This document shows positions 23,241 to 34,866 of a DNA stretch of 64,000 nt, piece after piece. A model generated the notes under the pieces. That model was given only the letters and a program-made list of their open reading frames with translations, had not been told where the DNA came from and searched no databases. Source of the DNA: Linepithema humile (Eukaryota; Arthropoda; Insecta; Hymenoptera; Formicidae). The stretch lies in the NCBI RefSeq assembly GCF_040581485.1, contig NC_090134.1:15677501-15741500 (forward strand), read 5' to 3'. Each line of letters opens with the position of its first letter. The first letter of the stretch is position 1. The position numbers and the translations under genes were made by a program.

Positions 23241-26090
23241 ATGCAAAAATCTGAAAATGGTTAAGCGTTCTACAGCAGCTTCGCGAGACGACGCTGGAGA
23301 ATCAATTGAATGATGCGTGAAATTCCGATTGCACTTGGATCAACGCGTACAGTAACGCGTTTTCTACCGAGAAGAAAAATTTCTCTATCGGCTGTAGAGG
23401 TGGGTTCATTGGTAGATAGGTTGGTTTGCCGGCTGACTGGTTGGTATCGATGTGCAGGCTGGCAAGCGGGCTATGCTGGCTCAGCACTCTCCCTCATTCC
23501 TCCTCTCCTCCTGTGTCCTCCACCACCTTTACTCCCGATTCCGTAGCCGTAGCCATAGCCTTAATCTTGCCTGTGAGTCTCATCTCGAAATTCCATCCAT
23601 AAACTTAGCCTCCTTGGAATCCGCAAAAGCCACAGCTGATGACTTTTAATTTGCAGGAGGAAAGATTAGCTCTTAAGATTAACGACGAGTTTACTCTTGT
23701 GCCAATTTTCACGCACTTTATCGTTTCTCGTTTTTCATTTTATACAGAATATATCTCCGATTTAGTGAATCATCTTTCGCTAAAGAAAAACTTTTCAGAC
23801 AAAACTCATCATTTGTCGTAAATTTTCGTCAAACATCCTTTAATGTTAAAAACGCTAAACAGCTAAGATTCATAAAACATATTTGTAATTAACACTTTTG
23901 TTGTTAGCGAACATATAAAGAACTTGAATTACAAAGTATTGAGTCTTAAGAAAGAAGACAGAAAAACAGCAAAAAATAATGTAAATAAAAGAAGATCTTT
24001 CTTAATTGTAGATTTGTAAACTATCATCTTTATATATATTCTTCTTTCTTAATCATTGTGCCGTAAAGAGAATAGCAATACATAAAAAACTGAAAAATAT
24101 GCAGTATATGTGCAGTGTTGATATCGCAGCAATGGATAGAATTTTGCAAGCTTTAGTTTTCGGAAATTCGGACTGCATTCTCAAAATCGATTGTTACAGC
24201 TGGCTTGTACTAGAAATTACGACTGTTTTTCTGCCAAGGAAACCACACTATTAGCAATTTCAATTATGCGCTTCAACGAGCATAACGAATCGCAACAAGG
24301 GTGTACGCACGCGACTGCGTTGTAATTAATGGAAGGACCTGATGTAGAGAGCACAGTGTGGCACATTGATTATACTCCACCAACCCGTTTCATTTCGCTT
24401 CGCATCATTATGCTGATTGCAATGTCTATTAACCAAGCTTAGCGATTGCCATATTGCTAAATATGATAACATTGTTCAATTAATTATTTCTAAACGTTAA
24501 GAATGTTGTATGTTATATTTCAAAGCATTATCTTTTGATAAATATTTATATTTTTTCTGTGACACACACGCACACGCACACACACACAAATATTGCACTT
24601 AGAACTTTATTAATGATCTGTGAAAATAATATAACGAAATCTTTAAACATCGAGAGATGAACAAGTAACCGCGATCGGTATCAAAGTTCGAATGAAAAGA
24701 CCATCCCGATGCGACGCGTCAGAATTGCTCGGAGAAAGTCGAAACTTTTCCTGTTTGGCTTTCTGATGCAATTGCCGTCGTAAATCTTGCCGTAAAGTTT
24801 GTTGCATCCAATGTCAAGTAGTGCCAAGCCAAACCAAGTTTCATTGGACACGCGACAGATTGGTCTCTCGATCCTCCGCCCGTGAGAGAATAAAGCAACT
24901 GGAGAAGCAGTTTCTGCCATTGCAGTGCAATTATCAATTTGACGTAAGCGAGAGAGAGATAGTTTTGAATACAAAGCAGTTTTGCATAGTAGACTCGTTC
25001 GAGTCAGTTTCATACAAAAAAATTGCTATTTTTCAAATGAGAACCGTTATAAGTATACCTTATTTATTTAGTCTCCTCTTAACTTGATGTCTACATATAT
25101 AAATATATATCAAACATATGTTGAAACGTACATCAGAGGCAATAAAAAATATTATAATTGCAAAATTTTTAATTTTTTGTGAACTATTCGTATCACCTGT
25201 TTATATCATGAACAAATTTACAGAATTCGTAATGTTTTTTGCCATTGCAATATAGAAACAAAAGGAAACAAATATTAACATAAATGCACGTTGAGTTTGA
25301 TATGATAGAATAGATTGCAGTAAATGGAGAAACAGAAAATAAAAAAATTTATTCGATAAATTTATTTGAAACCTAATTGAAATATAATTGCGATAAAAAA
25401 ATATCTTCAAATATCAGATACTTGAAATTCCTTTTGATAATTTATAGAATAATAATGAATCTTTATATATGTATTCAAATATTTATTTAAAAATGGCTTG
25501 TTTTTTACTTTAATCTATTCTATAGCATTTTTCTTTTCTCTATCTCTCTTAGAAAATAATATTGTTACGATTTGTAAATTCAACACTTTTGTAAATGTCA
25601 ACTACAGCGAAAAATGAATGAAGATGAAATAAATCTCGTAAGATAAGTGTTGGAAACATTTCAATATTTTTGGCATGAGAATAATTTTCGAAGACATTTT
25701 TGATACTAATCCTAATAATAAAAAACTAAAAACTGTTGTAATTCTAATATTATTTGTTAACAATGAAGAAAGAGATAAAAATTAACTCATGTCAATAATT
25801 TTGAATTCCGAAGTAGTTTTCGGAAGTTTATGCAAGTAAAATTACTAATTCAAGCTTTTCAAAAAAGAAAAGAAATATGGGGAATTTTGTTTACTTGTCT
25901 ATCGTAAATAAACGTTATATAAAATAAATAAATATATAAATAAACAAATAATAATAAAAACTGTGTAATCTTTGTTTTACTTTTACTTGACAAATGTAAG
26001 AAAGGTTTCGCATCAAACTAATTTTATTTTATTAATTTTAATAAGTATCTACATATGGCGATCGTCAGACATCATGTTCTGCGCAATTAA
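23241..26090. other. intergenic DNA, nothing recognised
   Basis: A CpG-richer patch at about 23250-23660 and AT-rich DNA after it, with a CA-rich tract at 24562-24588. No RNA gene, transposon end or coding exon that I can support. Confidence 0.5.
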
Positions 26091-28239
26091 TATGTCTCAA
26101 CGAGTGGAAAATTTCCGACACTCGTTATACTGAGAAATTGAGTAGCGCGCGTATATCGAGCGCGAACGAATGGCGAAGGCAAAACGGAAAGAAAACGGCG
26201 GACGGAGGATGTCGAACTGCAGCGTCGACAAATTCCTCGCGCTCAACAAAATGGCCAAACCTATCGTCATTCGCTCGTCACTATTTCGAGTTCTCGCTCG
26301 ACGACGACGCCTGACGACGGTTCGTCCTCTAAACCGGCAAGATTCTGTCTGGTCGAGGTTCTGTCACCTTGCTACGTCCGGTTAAAGCAGGGATAGACCT
26401 TAAAGTCGGGGATCTGGATTTTCTTTTAACAAGTTGATGTTACAAAAAAATAGTAATATAAATATGTTACTAATTATTGCCTGATTTGTATTATATTTTT
26501 GACGATTGAGAAAATACTTATTTTATTATTGTTTTAAGCTCGAATATGATGTGTCATAGAACGATAAATTTATTTTAGCATCTATTGAAACATCAATGAA
26601 AAATATGTAATTAAAATGCAAATTAAAAGTATTGTATTAAAGAAAAAAAAATACTTTACAAATAATTTACTTAACATCGTTAAATAAATGATGCTATTTC
26701 AATCTAATTTTATAAGTTATAGGTTTTACTCGTTTCACATATCATACGTACACTCATCTTAATTATTGTAAACTACTAAACTTGCAGTTTCTCAGAAGAG
26801 AAACTGAATCTTTACGCTCACATTTCACGCTCTTATTTTTTAACACCTTTAATATTCTCTCTCCGCTTTTTGAAGACATGATGTATTATAAAACTTTAAT
26901 AATATATAATTTTTATTAGTTTTGTATTCTTACTTTCTCATCATATTTTACAATTAGAAATTGATAGAAATCTTGTAAATTTTGATTTATTTTAATACTA
27001 AAAAGAATTATTAAAAAAATGACTTAAGAATTAAGATATCACTTAATAATTATTGTTCTCGCTTTTATTGGTTTTCTTTAATATAAAAAACATTTTTTAA
27101 ACGCAAAAATATTTTTTAATATTAAAAAGCATTTTTTTAAAAAAAGAAATCTATATTTTTTTCATATTATAGAATGAATTTAATTTCTCTTTTCTTTTCA
27201 TTTTAATAATTTTCTGTAAATATACAATATTTTTTCGAAACTCCTTCAATCTGAGAGTTTGAAATTAATTTATTTGAATGAAAAATAATCTTATAAAACG
27301 GAATAAAAATGCAGATTATTTCTATGCAACCAGGTAGAATATTTTTACCCTTCTAAACCGAACAAACTTCGTACCGTGCGACGTTGAAAGTTAAAGAAGA
27401 GCAAAATATAAAAAGGCACGTGGGAAAAGAAGGAAGATTTTATATTCATGAAGCATTTTAAAGTCGTGGTGTCTCAGAAATGGGTAAGGAGTGTAGTATG
27501 GACTGCTAACCGGGGGAGTAGATTGGTAGACGTTTGTAGAGGAACCTATTTAGATGCGAGTCCGTGATTTGCGTCATTTCGCATAAACTCTCGCGGCGCT
27601 TAAGCTTCTTCGCCAATCGAAGAATAACGCCATTTTGCAGCGAATCTAAATTATAGTCGCGTCATTCGCAAATGGTGCAGCGATCATCAAAATCGTATAT
27701 TTAATTGACGCACTAAATATTGAATTATTATCTTCTCTCAGAAATAATTTATAATATTGCACATTTGTTAAGTTTGAAATCAAAATATTATAAAAATAAA
27801 ATTGTGTATATTTTAAAAATCTAATAAATAACTACAATTATACATAGCATATGATTAAATAATTACAGTTAATTTTATTGTTAGAAGTGTGTAAAATAGT
27901 TTCATCATTAAAGTTTCATTATTAAAAATCACATGTGTTGATTTTTAAAATCATCTACTAATGCGTGATCTAATAATAATAATATTATAATAAATATAAT
28001 ACATAAGAATAAATGAAGCTTTCTCTGATGTATAAAGACGTACTTTCGATTAGCACAATATATGTGAAAAATGATAAAAAATATATTCTTCGATAGACAA
28101 TCTTTGTTTTAATTAATTAGCAATTATTTATGAATATTAAAATATCTTCAATTGTATTGTTTATAAAGTTAACAATAATGTCTCCATATAAGATTTAGCT
28201 AAGGAAGAGCAACGTTATTTTGTAAATCGTGTCATCATT
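26091..28239. other. intergenic DNA, nothing recognised
   Basis: A short CpG-rich patch at about 26100-26400, then AT-rich DNA with A/T runs and a small GC-richer stretch near 27350-27690. No gene supported. Confidence 0.5.
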
Positions 28240-28854
28240 CGTAGCTATGAAACAATTTGTGCATCGTTCGATCGACATGCTCTAAACGAAAGCTCCCGTG
28301 GATGCTCCCTTTCGGATGCACGGCGATTCAGACAGGCGGAGTAATATCTCGTTAACCGGGCATGATCAGCTATCTGACACCCGTTCCGGACCCTATTTAT
28401 CTCTCTCACACTTCCTTCTCTGTCCTCATCGGCGCGGGCGTCTACGACGCGACGTGCTCGTCCCCGCTTCCGACCAGGATCCGCGTGGAAAATTCGTGTC
28501 CCGTTCAGATTGAGATCGCGGTTACCAGATAAAAGGTCATCCGTACCGGCCGCCAGTAAATTGAAATTCAAAAAGAAGGAAGAGAAAAACCGCGATACGA
28601 CGTAGAAGGCGAAGAAGAGAAAAGGCGGCCCCGGCCGGGATGCTGTTACGAAGACACGGGAAACACAAGGGGGGCGGAAAAGAGAAGGAGCAGTGTGAGG
28701 GATAGGACTCGAGCGATCGCGCCCCTGTTGAAAAATTATAATAATCACTTTGGAAATTAATGGGTACCTCGGGTGACCGGATCCGCGCGCGCGATGCGGC
28801 GCGGCGACGAGAGAGATTTACGCCGATCGGCGTGGTGGGGCATGTGGGAGGAGT

Positions 28855-28862
28855 GTATAAAT
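28855..28862 (+). promoter_or_regulatory. tj: TATA-like box upstream of tj
   Basis: TATAAATG in a GC-rich context, about 1.6 kb before the first tj ATG. Position and orientation suit a core promoter, but no initiator at the expected distance is decisive. Confidence 0.3.
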
Positions 28863-28939
28863 GGCGGCACGATCCGGGACGCACCAATCGCGGGGGACGT
28901 CGCGAGGACCGAGTAACTTACGGCCACGCCTTTCGCGTG

Positions 28940-28953
28940 TGACGTCACGTGAC
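28940..28953 (+). promoter_or_regulatory. tj: overlapping CRE and E-box upstream of tj
   Basis: TGACGTCACGTGAC combines a perfect palindromic CRE (28940-28947) with a CACGTG E-box (28946-28951). Such composites bind CREB/ATF and bHLH factors. It lies about 80 bp downstream of the TATA-like box. Confidence 0.4.
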
Positions 28954-29496
28954 TGTTCTGCGCGCGAAGGCACGATCTGCACTTACTTTCGGCATACGGC
29001 CGACCAGTCACCACTCAGACGGCGTATCTGCTGCTGTCTGCCACGCGATCTCTTTTTCTCCTTCTTCCTGAATGCGCTCTTCTTCTTTTCCTCCTCTTTT
29101 TCTTCCCCCCTTTCTCTTCGTTGCGCCGATTGCGCTTTTGCCGGTTTCATTGAGAGCGTGAGAGGCGAAAAAAGGAAAAAGAAAAACATATGTCTATGGA
29201 TCAACGGGGACGTCGTTCGATCCGCAAATCGATTTCGAGGGGTGGAGTCGAATTATGACGCGTTACTTCTCACTAATTGAGAAACCACTGAACAGATAAG
29301 ATTCACTTGAATTGCGATAGCCGCGGAAAGGACTGCCCCGGCTGCTTGCGAAAAGATCGCTCGCGAAATTTGGGCGCCTCTTTGGCGGGAAAAGTGTTCA
29401 AGTGTCAGTGATCGCGGGTGTATATCGATAGATAATAGTGTGACAAACATCGGGATTACTGTGGAAAAATTGACCTGAATTGAGCAGTGTTCGATA

Positions 29497-29548
29497 CAGA
29501 GAGATAAAGACAGAGATAAAAAGAGAGAGCGAGAGAGAGAAAGAGAGT
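29497..29548 (+). repeat. GA-rich tract in the tj leader
   Basis: GAGATAAAGACAGAGA followed by nearly pure GA. It could bind GAGA-type factors on DNA or be simple leader sequence. Confidence 0.7.
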
Positions 29549-30431
29549 GTGATCGCAAAGAGGATAAATTTGCAGGCTAATCAAGTGATTTATCTTTTAC
29601 TCCAATTTTTGTATCATGCAAAAGTGCATGTTTAATTGATTGTTGCAAGAAGAGCTGAGAGTTATTGCTCTGTATTCCGTACGTCAACCGTAACCTACCC
29701 TAACTTCGTTTCGATGCGGGGCTTCGGTAGCGATTAATTTCTCACTCAATCTGCGAAAAGAGAATCTTTACGACGCCATTACATTTCTGCGAGAAGAAAC
29801 TTTGCGAGATCGTCTGTGATCCATTCGTCATTTGCTCTAAATCTGTGCAACCGATTATCTCTCCGCGCTCTTTTCAGACAGATCTTACGTGTGTAAAACG
29901 CGCTCGTAACGACGAAAATCGGCATTGAAAGAAGAACTGTGATCAAGGCAAGATCAGCATCAGAAATAGAATTGGAAACAAGATCAGAAGCAAGGACAAT
30001 CGTAATCACGAGGCTAACATGCACTGATAACAAATCGGAGCCCGTCACTTCGGACGAGGCAGTTTGGCATCCAAGTTCGTCTTTAGCGGTGAACTTTTCG
30101 CCGTTCGCTGCAATTTATTGCGAAAGCAAGAAGCATCCCATCGCAACTCGGAATCACAAACTTGGTGACGGTCACGTGACAAGGCGAATCGTCGTCCGGA
30201 CACGTCGTCCGTCTAACTTTTTCCTCGGCGAGATATTCGACCAAGAGGGTGGTCACAACGCAACAAACGACAGGGACGTGTTGCCCGGGTGGTGGCGGAG
30301 GTGGAGACGGCGACGGTGACGGTGACGGTGGCGGCGGTGGTGGCGGCGGCGGCGGCGGTCAGGAGACGCTCACGTATGCGATCACGACTGACGCGGTAGA
30401 GGAGGTGGAGGTAGAGGTCGACGAGGTTAAG

Positions 30432-33400
30432 ATGGAAGCCGAGGACCATCTGGCAAGAGAGTACGTGCAAGAGTTTGTTCTCGATCATCTGGATCCCGCC
30501 GACGTCAAGCGAGAGGTGAGCGCAATATAATGCTGTAAAAACCCCGTTACGATCATTTGCACAGTGAAATTGGCTCGGCTTAAGCAGAACTTTATCTATA
30601 GCTCTTCCCAGTTGCATTATTTAACAAAATTATAGGCATTAATTATCGAAACATGACAGAAGGAGAAGAAATTGGGAGGTTTAGAAACGTGTAACTTCTT
30701 ACAATGCTAAGTTTTGTGCAAATATAATAAGTATCTGCAAAGTATAAATATTGCAAACAAATATTTTAAAACAAAACTGTACTGACTTTCTCTACGATAA
30801 CAAATTCTCATTTTGCATATAACAGTGGTCAAGTAAATAAAATTAAAAAGCAAACTCCTTTACAAGTTATTTTTTATATCTTATATTTTTATACATAAGA
30901 TATAAAGACACTTCATCACGTATTCATTATTTTACTTTAACATTAGAAAAATGAAAGAGAAATTTTTGATTATTTTCTTATCTTTAACATAAGTTAATTA
31001 ACATTTCTTCTAACATCACTGAATTCTATTTTTATTGTAAATACAAGAATCAAAACTTTGATTGTAAATTATTGCAACAGAAAAGTAAAATTGTTTAAAG
31101 TTCAATTCTGATCTTTTCGTTCTTTATGGAAGTGCATAAGGCTTCATCTGTTTAATTTTAAATACAGAATTATCATTAAATTAACTGATAACCCTATTTT
31201 TAACACTAATACAGCAACACAGTTGCAATGTCAAGTACATTTTTGTTAAATGCAAAATTTGTTAGGTATTTATTTTGCATTACTTCTTCGAGTAAAATAA
31301 TTTTTTATATAAAATGATAAATACAAGATATTTTATATTTGCAGAAAATAGTTCATTTTGAAATTGTCTTTTTTAACATAGAGTATCGATTTTGAAAGAA
31401 AATCTTAATTTGAAACAAAACTTTCATTAAGAAGCTATAAATCTTTGAAAATTATAATTAACTTCATTACACAATTAGTTTAAGATAGCAAAATTACATT
31501 TACATTTTTCATATTGTAAAAAAATTTTCCAAATTCTCTACGTAAATATGTCCGTTTCTTTGAATCCTTCTGGATCCATTCTAAGTTTGAAGATTAATCT
31601 ATTTAAATACAAATCTTAAACCACGTACCATAAATTTTCTTAAAAGAGAAGAATAACGTAGAATATTTCTATATAACTAAACGAAATCAATTTAAAGTCC
31701 GAAAGATTTATTTGTCCTGACAAAAACGTAAGTTAAAGAGTAAAACAGTTTGTGATCCAGAATGACTTTCTAAAGTGTCTTTGCTAAAAAAAAATTTATT
31801 ATAAAGTAAAAAAGAATTTTATAAATGGAATATCTATAGATATGTTGAAGAGCATTCTTTATAACAGCTTAACTACTGCAATAATGTTGTTAAAAAAAAA
31901 GTAGATAAAAAACATGCAGTACATACTTTCATAAATATGGTTATTATATCATACTCACACTGCCTAGTAAGCGCTGTACGTGAGTGAAAGCTAAACCATT
32001 ATTTACTGTGCATAAATCAACTCCTGAATCGCGATTTTGCAAGTGTCGTTAATGCATAATTATTCTTTCGTGAAAGAACGTGACATGGCACTTCGTTTAA
32101 TTAAAAACGTAATAAATTAAAAATGTTTTGTATAATCCATCTCGCGAAAGAATGACCCTGGTATACATATCTGATAAAATGGAGGGAAAATAGAAACAAC
32201 CTAATGCGACATTTATTAGCGGATATACACACATTAACACGGGAGTATTTCAATTAAGCAAACTCATTTGCATTAACGTTAATTCATCGGCACTAATATC
32301 GCCGTTTATTACGCGGTGATATTATTTATTTGCCATTTAACTGTAACGTTCAATTTTCCTAGTTGTTCTCTATTTTTTGTATTAAAAAGAAAAAAATAAT
32401 CAAAAGTGAAATAAAATTGATGAAAATTGATTAATAATTCCTTTGATCCTTTCTTTACCTATGTCGTTAATCATCGTTACGAAGATATTATTTGTAGCAT
32501 AAATAGGTTTGGAAATTTTCTTGTTCTGCTTCGTAAAAATTAATGACAAAAAATAGAAAAAAACAGAAGATTTTTTTGCATTATTCCAAGACTGGAGGTT
32601 GTTAGGCATCGGCACGAATTGGCGCATTGCAGGTACGAATGAGTTCGCCGACGGTAATGGTGAACGGCAGCGTGGTGCAGCTTCCGGGGCAGGTGCAGCC
32701 GCAGGGCCTGACTTTGGCGCCGCTAACGCCGCCCGCGCACGAGCTGGAGCAGCCGCATCCGCTGTACGGTCAGCCCCACATTCAGGTGCAGCACGGCGTT
32801 CTGGTGAAGGCGCCGCCGGGCGCCGCGGCGCACCTCACTACATTGTCGCATCCGGGCACGCCGCCGGACACGCCGCCCGTCTCAGCCTCGCCGCCGCCGT
32901 TGCAGCTGCACCGCGGCGACCGGGATCCCCGGGACGCGCGCGATGTCCGCGGCGGCATACTCGTGCAACTGCAACAGCCGGCGGCGTTGGTGCAAGAAGA
33001 GATGCAGATCGGCACGGGCGGCATGGGCTGGCTGACGCAGTCGCTGAGACAAGAGCCGCTGGACCTGAGGCCGCATTGTCCCCAGGAGAACACCCCGGAG
33101 CCTCATCATGAGCCCTGGTCGGCCACGTCGGCGCATCATCACTTCCAAGAGCTGCAGCAGCTGCCGCGATCCACCAGGCACACAGGTGAGCGTCAGCTCA
33201 TCTTAGAAACGGCAAAAATAATCTAGCCGCTTGTGAATACGGACGCCATGCTCAATTCTATGCAGAGTCAGCCGAAATAGATAGTCAAATTTTAAAAGTG
33301 CATTACGCTCTTCGAGGACGAAAAAAATATAGGATAAGTGTGTCCAGACACGCTTCCTCGGCGAGTTATATTGTCGCGTACAAAAAAAGTTTGCTTATTG

Positions 33401-34704
33401 TGTCGAAAAGTCGTCAATATTATGCTTGACATAAAATATTAAGCCGCGATGTATACTAAACTCACGAAGCGTATTTATTAAACCTTGTCGTAAGGGAATA
33501 ATATTTATAACTCGTAAAGAAAGCGGTTCCAGGCGTTTTTATAGAATCTGGCACAAGAGAATCGTTAAAAGTTAATAAATTATTAGCTGGAACTCTTATA
33601 TCCATCGTTCTGGAAAATATTGTCTAGCTTTGTTTTAACCAAATAAACAATTCGAGGAGAGATGCTTCAAGATTTTCGCATGATTTTCATACAGCTCGCT
33701 ATTTTCCAACGCATTCTGAGTTTAATGCTCGCACATTGCTGTCACAGGTGGATACTTGACAATGTCGAGTCATCTAGAGTATTACAGTCCGGGTGCAGGT
33801 GGAGGGATGCTTCCCGCGGGCGGGAATGTGATGCACGGGATGGACGACAGCATGCAGGGGATACCGATGCAACCGGGCAGACCGTTGAGCGTGTGCTCCG
33901 TGAGCTCTTGCGGCGCCGGCGGCCCGAGTCCGGCTCATCGTGTGGGCAACGGCTTGTACTCCAATTGCAATGGCTCGAATCCGCAGGAGGAGCTCATGAA
34001 CGATGAGCTCCTGATGTCGCTTTCCGTGCGCGAGCTGAACAAACGCCTCCACGGTTGCCCGCGAGAAGAGGTGAGTGAGGTCTGCGTGAATGCATTTTGC
34101 AACTGACATTTTACGTCAAAGATTGAAACCAATGAAACACGAGTGAGTTTAGAGCTTGACGGTAAAAAGATGTGAACTTTTGTGAATCAATATATAGAAG
34201 ATGAGAACAAAAAAAAAAAAAGTGAACTGCTAATAAAGAATAATCTTCTGCTAATCACATTTCTTTCCTTGATTAATATATTATTGTACGAACAAATATA
34301 ACTAGTATGTTATCGTCTGCTTGCAATAAAATTTGAATTCAGCAAAGTCACATTAGTTTCAATATTTGTTGTAAAAGTCTACGATAAATACGTATTATAG
34401 TTATATTCGTTCAATCGCATAAATCTCCGGTTCGTGTGCGAAGGTCGTGCGACTGAAGCAAAAGCGGCGGACCCTGAAGAATCGCGGCTATGCCCAGAAT
34501 TGTCGTAGCAAGCGGCTGCAGCAACGCCACGATCTCGAGACCACTAACCGAAATCTGCAAAACGAGATTCAACGTCTGAAAGTCGAGGCAGCGCGGCTTC
34601 AGCAGGAGCGTGATCTTTATAAGCAGAGATACGAGATGCTGAGAACGCGGCAGAATCATCATCATAGTCACAATCACAGTCATCATCAACAACAGACGCC
34701 GCAG

Positions 34705-34772
<68 letters not shown>

Positions 34773-34866
34773 ACAGCAACAGCACCAAACCCAAAACCAA
34801 CAGCCACATCCGCAACAACAACAGCAACACCAACCGGCACCCGCGAGTCCTGAAGTCTATCTGTGA
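30432..34866 (+). CDS. tj: traffic jam, large-Maf bZIP transcription factor, 4 exons
   Basis: Nuclear transcription factor that binds Maf recognition elements; Drosophila Tj controls gonadal somatic cells and some neurons. Exons: 30432-30515, 32633-33185, 33748-34070, 34444-34866, phases consistent, 460 residues. The start at 30432 (AAG-ATG-G context) is the first in-frame ATG after a TGA at 30177. Residues 1-28 (MEAEDHLAREYVQEFVLDHL then DPADVKRE) match the large-Maf activation-domain start. Residues 29-290 are Pro/Gln/Gly-rich. The extended homology region SLSVRELNKRLHGCPREE ends exon 3. Exon 4 opens with the Maf basic region (VVRLKQKRRTLKNRGYAQNC then RSKR, 321-344) and the leucine zipper (about 345-386). 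A His/Ser stretch (391-401) and a run of 27 Gln (407-433) follow. The full activation, EHR and bZIP set makes this a large, not small, Maf. The QNCRSKR signature differs from the QSCRYKR of vertebrate large Mafs. Confidence 0.93.
30516..32632 (+). other. tj intron 1
   Basis: AT-rich intron of 2.1 kb. It contains the second copy of a dispersed repeat (31050-31115) and, near 30700, a short stretch with ACAATGCTAA and GTTTTGTGCA that may be a scrap of the foldback family. No exon recognised. Confidence 0.7.
31050..31115 (+). repeat. dispersed repeat, copy 2
   Basis: Diverged partner of the segment at 20250-20315: CTTTGATTGTAA, ATTGCAA and TTCAATTCT blocks in the same order. Flanking similarity fades quickly. 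Confidence 0.45.
34702..34782 (+). repeat. tj: CAG/CAA repeat coding for 27 glutamines in Tj
   Basis: Twenty-seven consecutive glutamine codons mixing CAG and CAA, C-terminal to the zipper, with more Gln/His/Pro-rich sequence after it. CAA interruptions should limit instability, but length polymorphism is likely. The antisense frame reads as a leucine run and is not a gene. Confidence 0.95.

Larger units (their letters stand above)
28240..30431 (+). promoter_or_regulatory. tj: probable tj promoter and 5' UTR block
   Basis: A strongly CpG-rich block immediately upstream of the traffic jam coding exon. It contains a TATA-like TATAAATG at 28855-28862, a CRE overlapping an E-box at 28940-28953 and a GA tract at 29497-29548. 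From about 29300 it reads as purine-rich leader sequence into the coding exon. The transcription start is not determinable by eye, and there could be a 5' UTR intron. Confidence 0.5.

Noticed and set aside
28245..28748. 167-codon open frame on the minus strand
   Set aside because: It lies in the GC-rich block upstream of tj, where several frames on both strands are open for compositional reasons. No recognisable domain.
30680..30730. Third copy of the foldback element in tj intron 1
   Set aside because: Only a short ACAATGCTAA...TTTTGTGCA stretch matches and there is no inverted partner, so it may be chance.
32599..33111. 170-codon Ala/Gly/Arg-rich frame overlapping tj exon 2
   Set aside because: An alternative frame in GC-rich coding DNA. 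The tj frame has family matches and consistent splicing.
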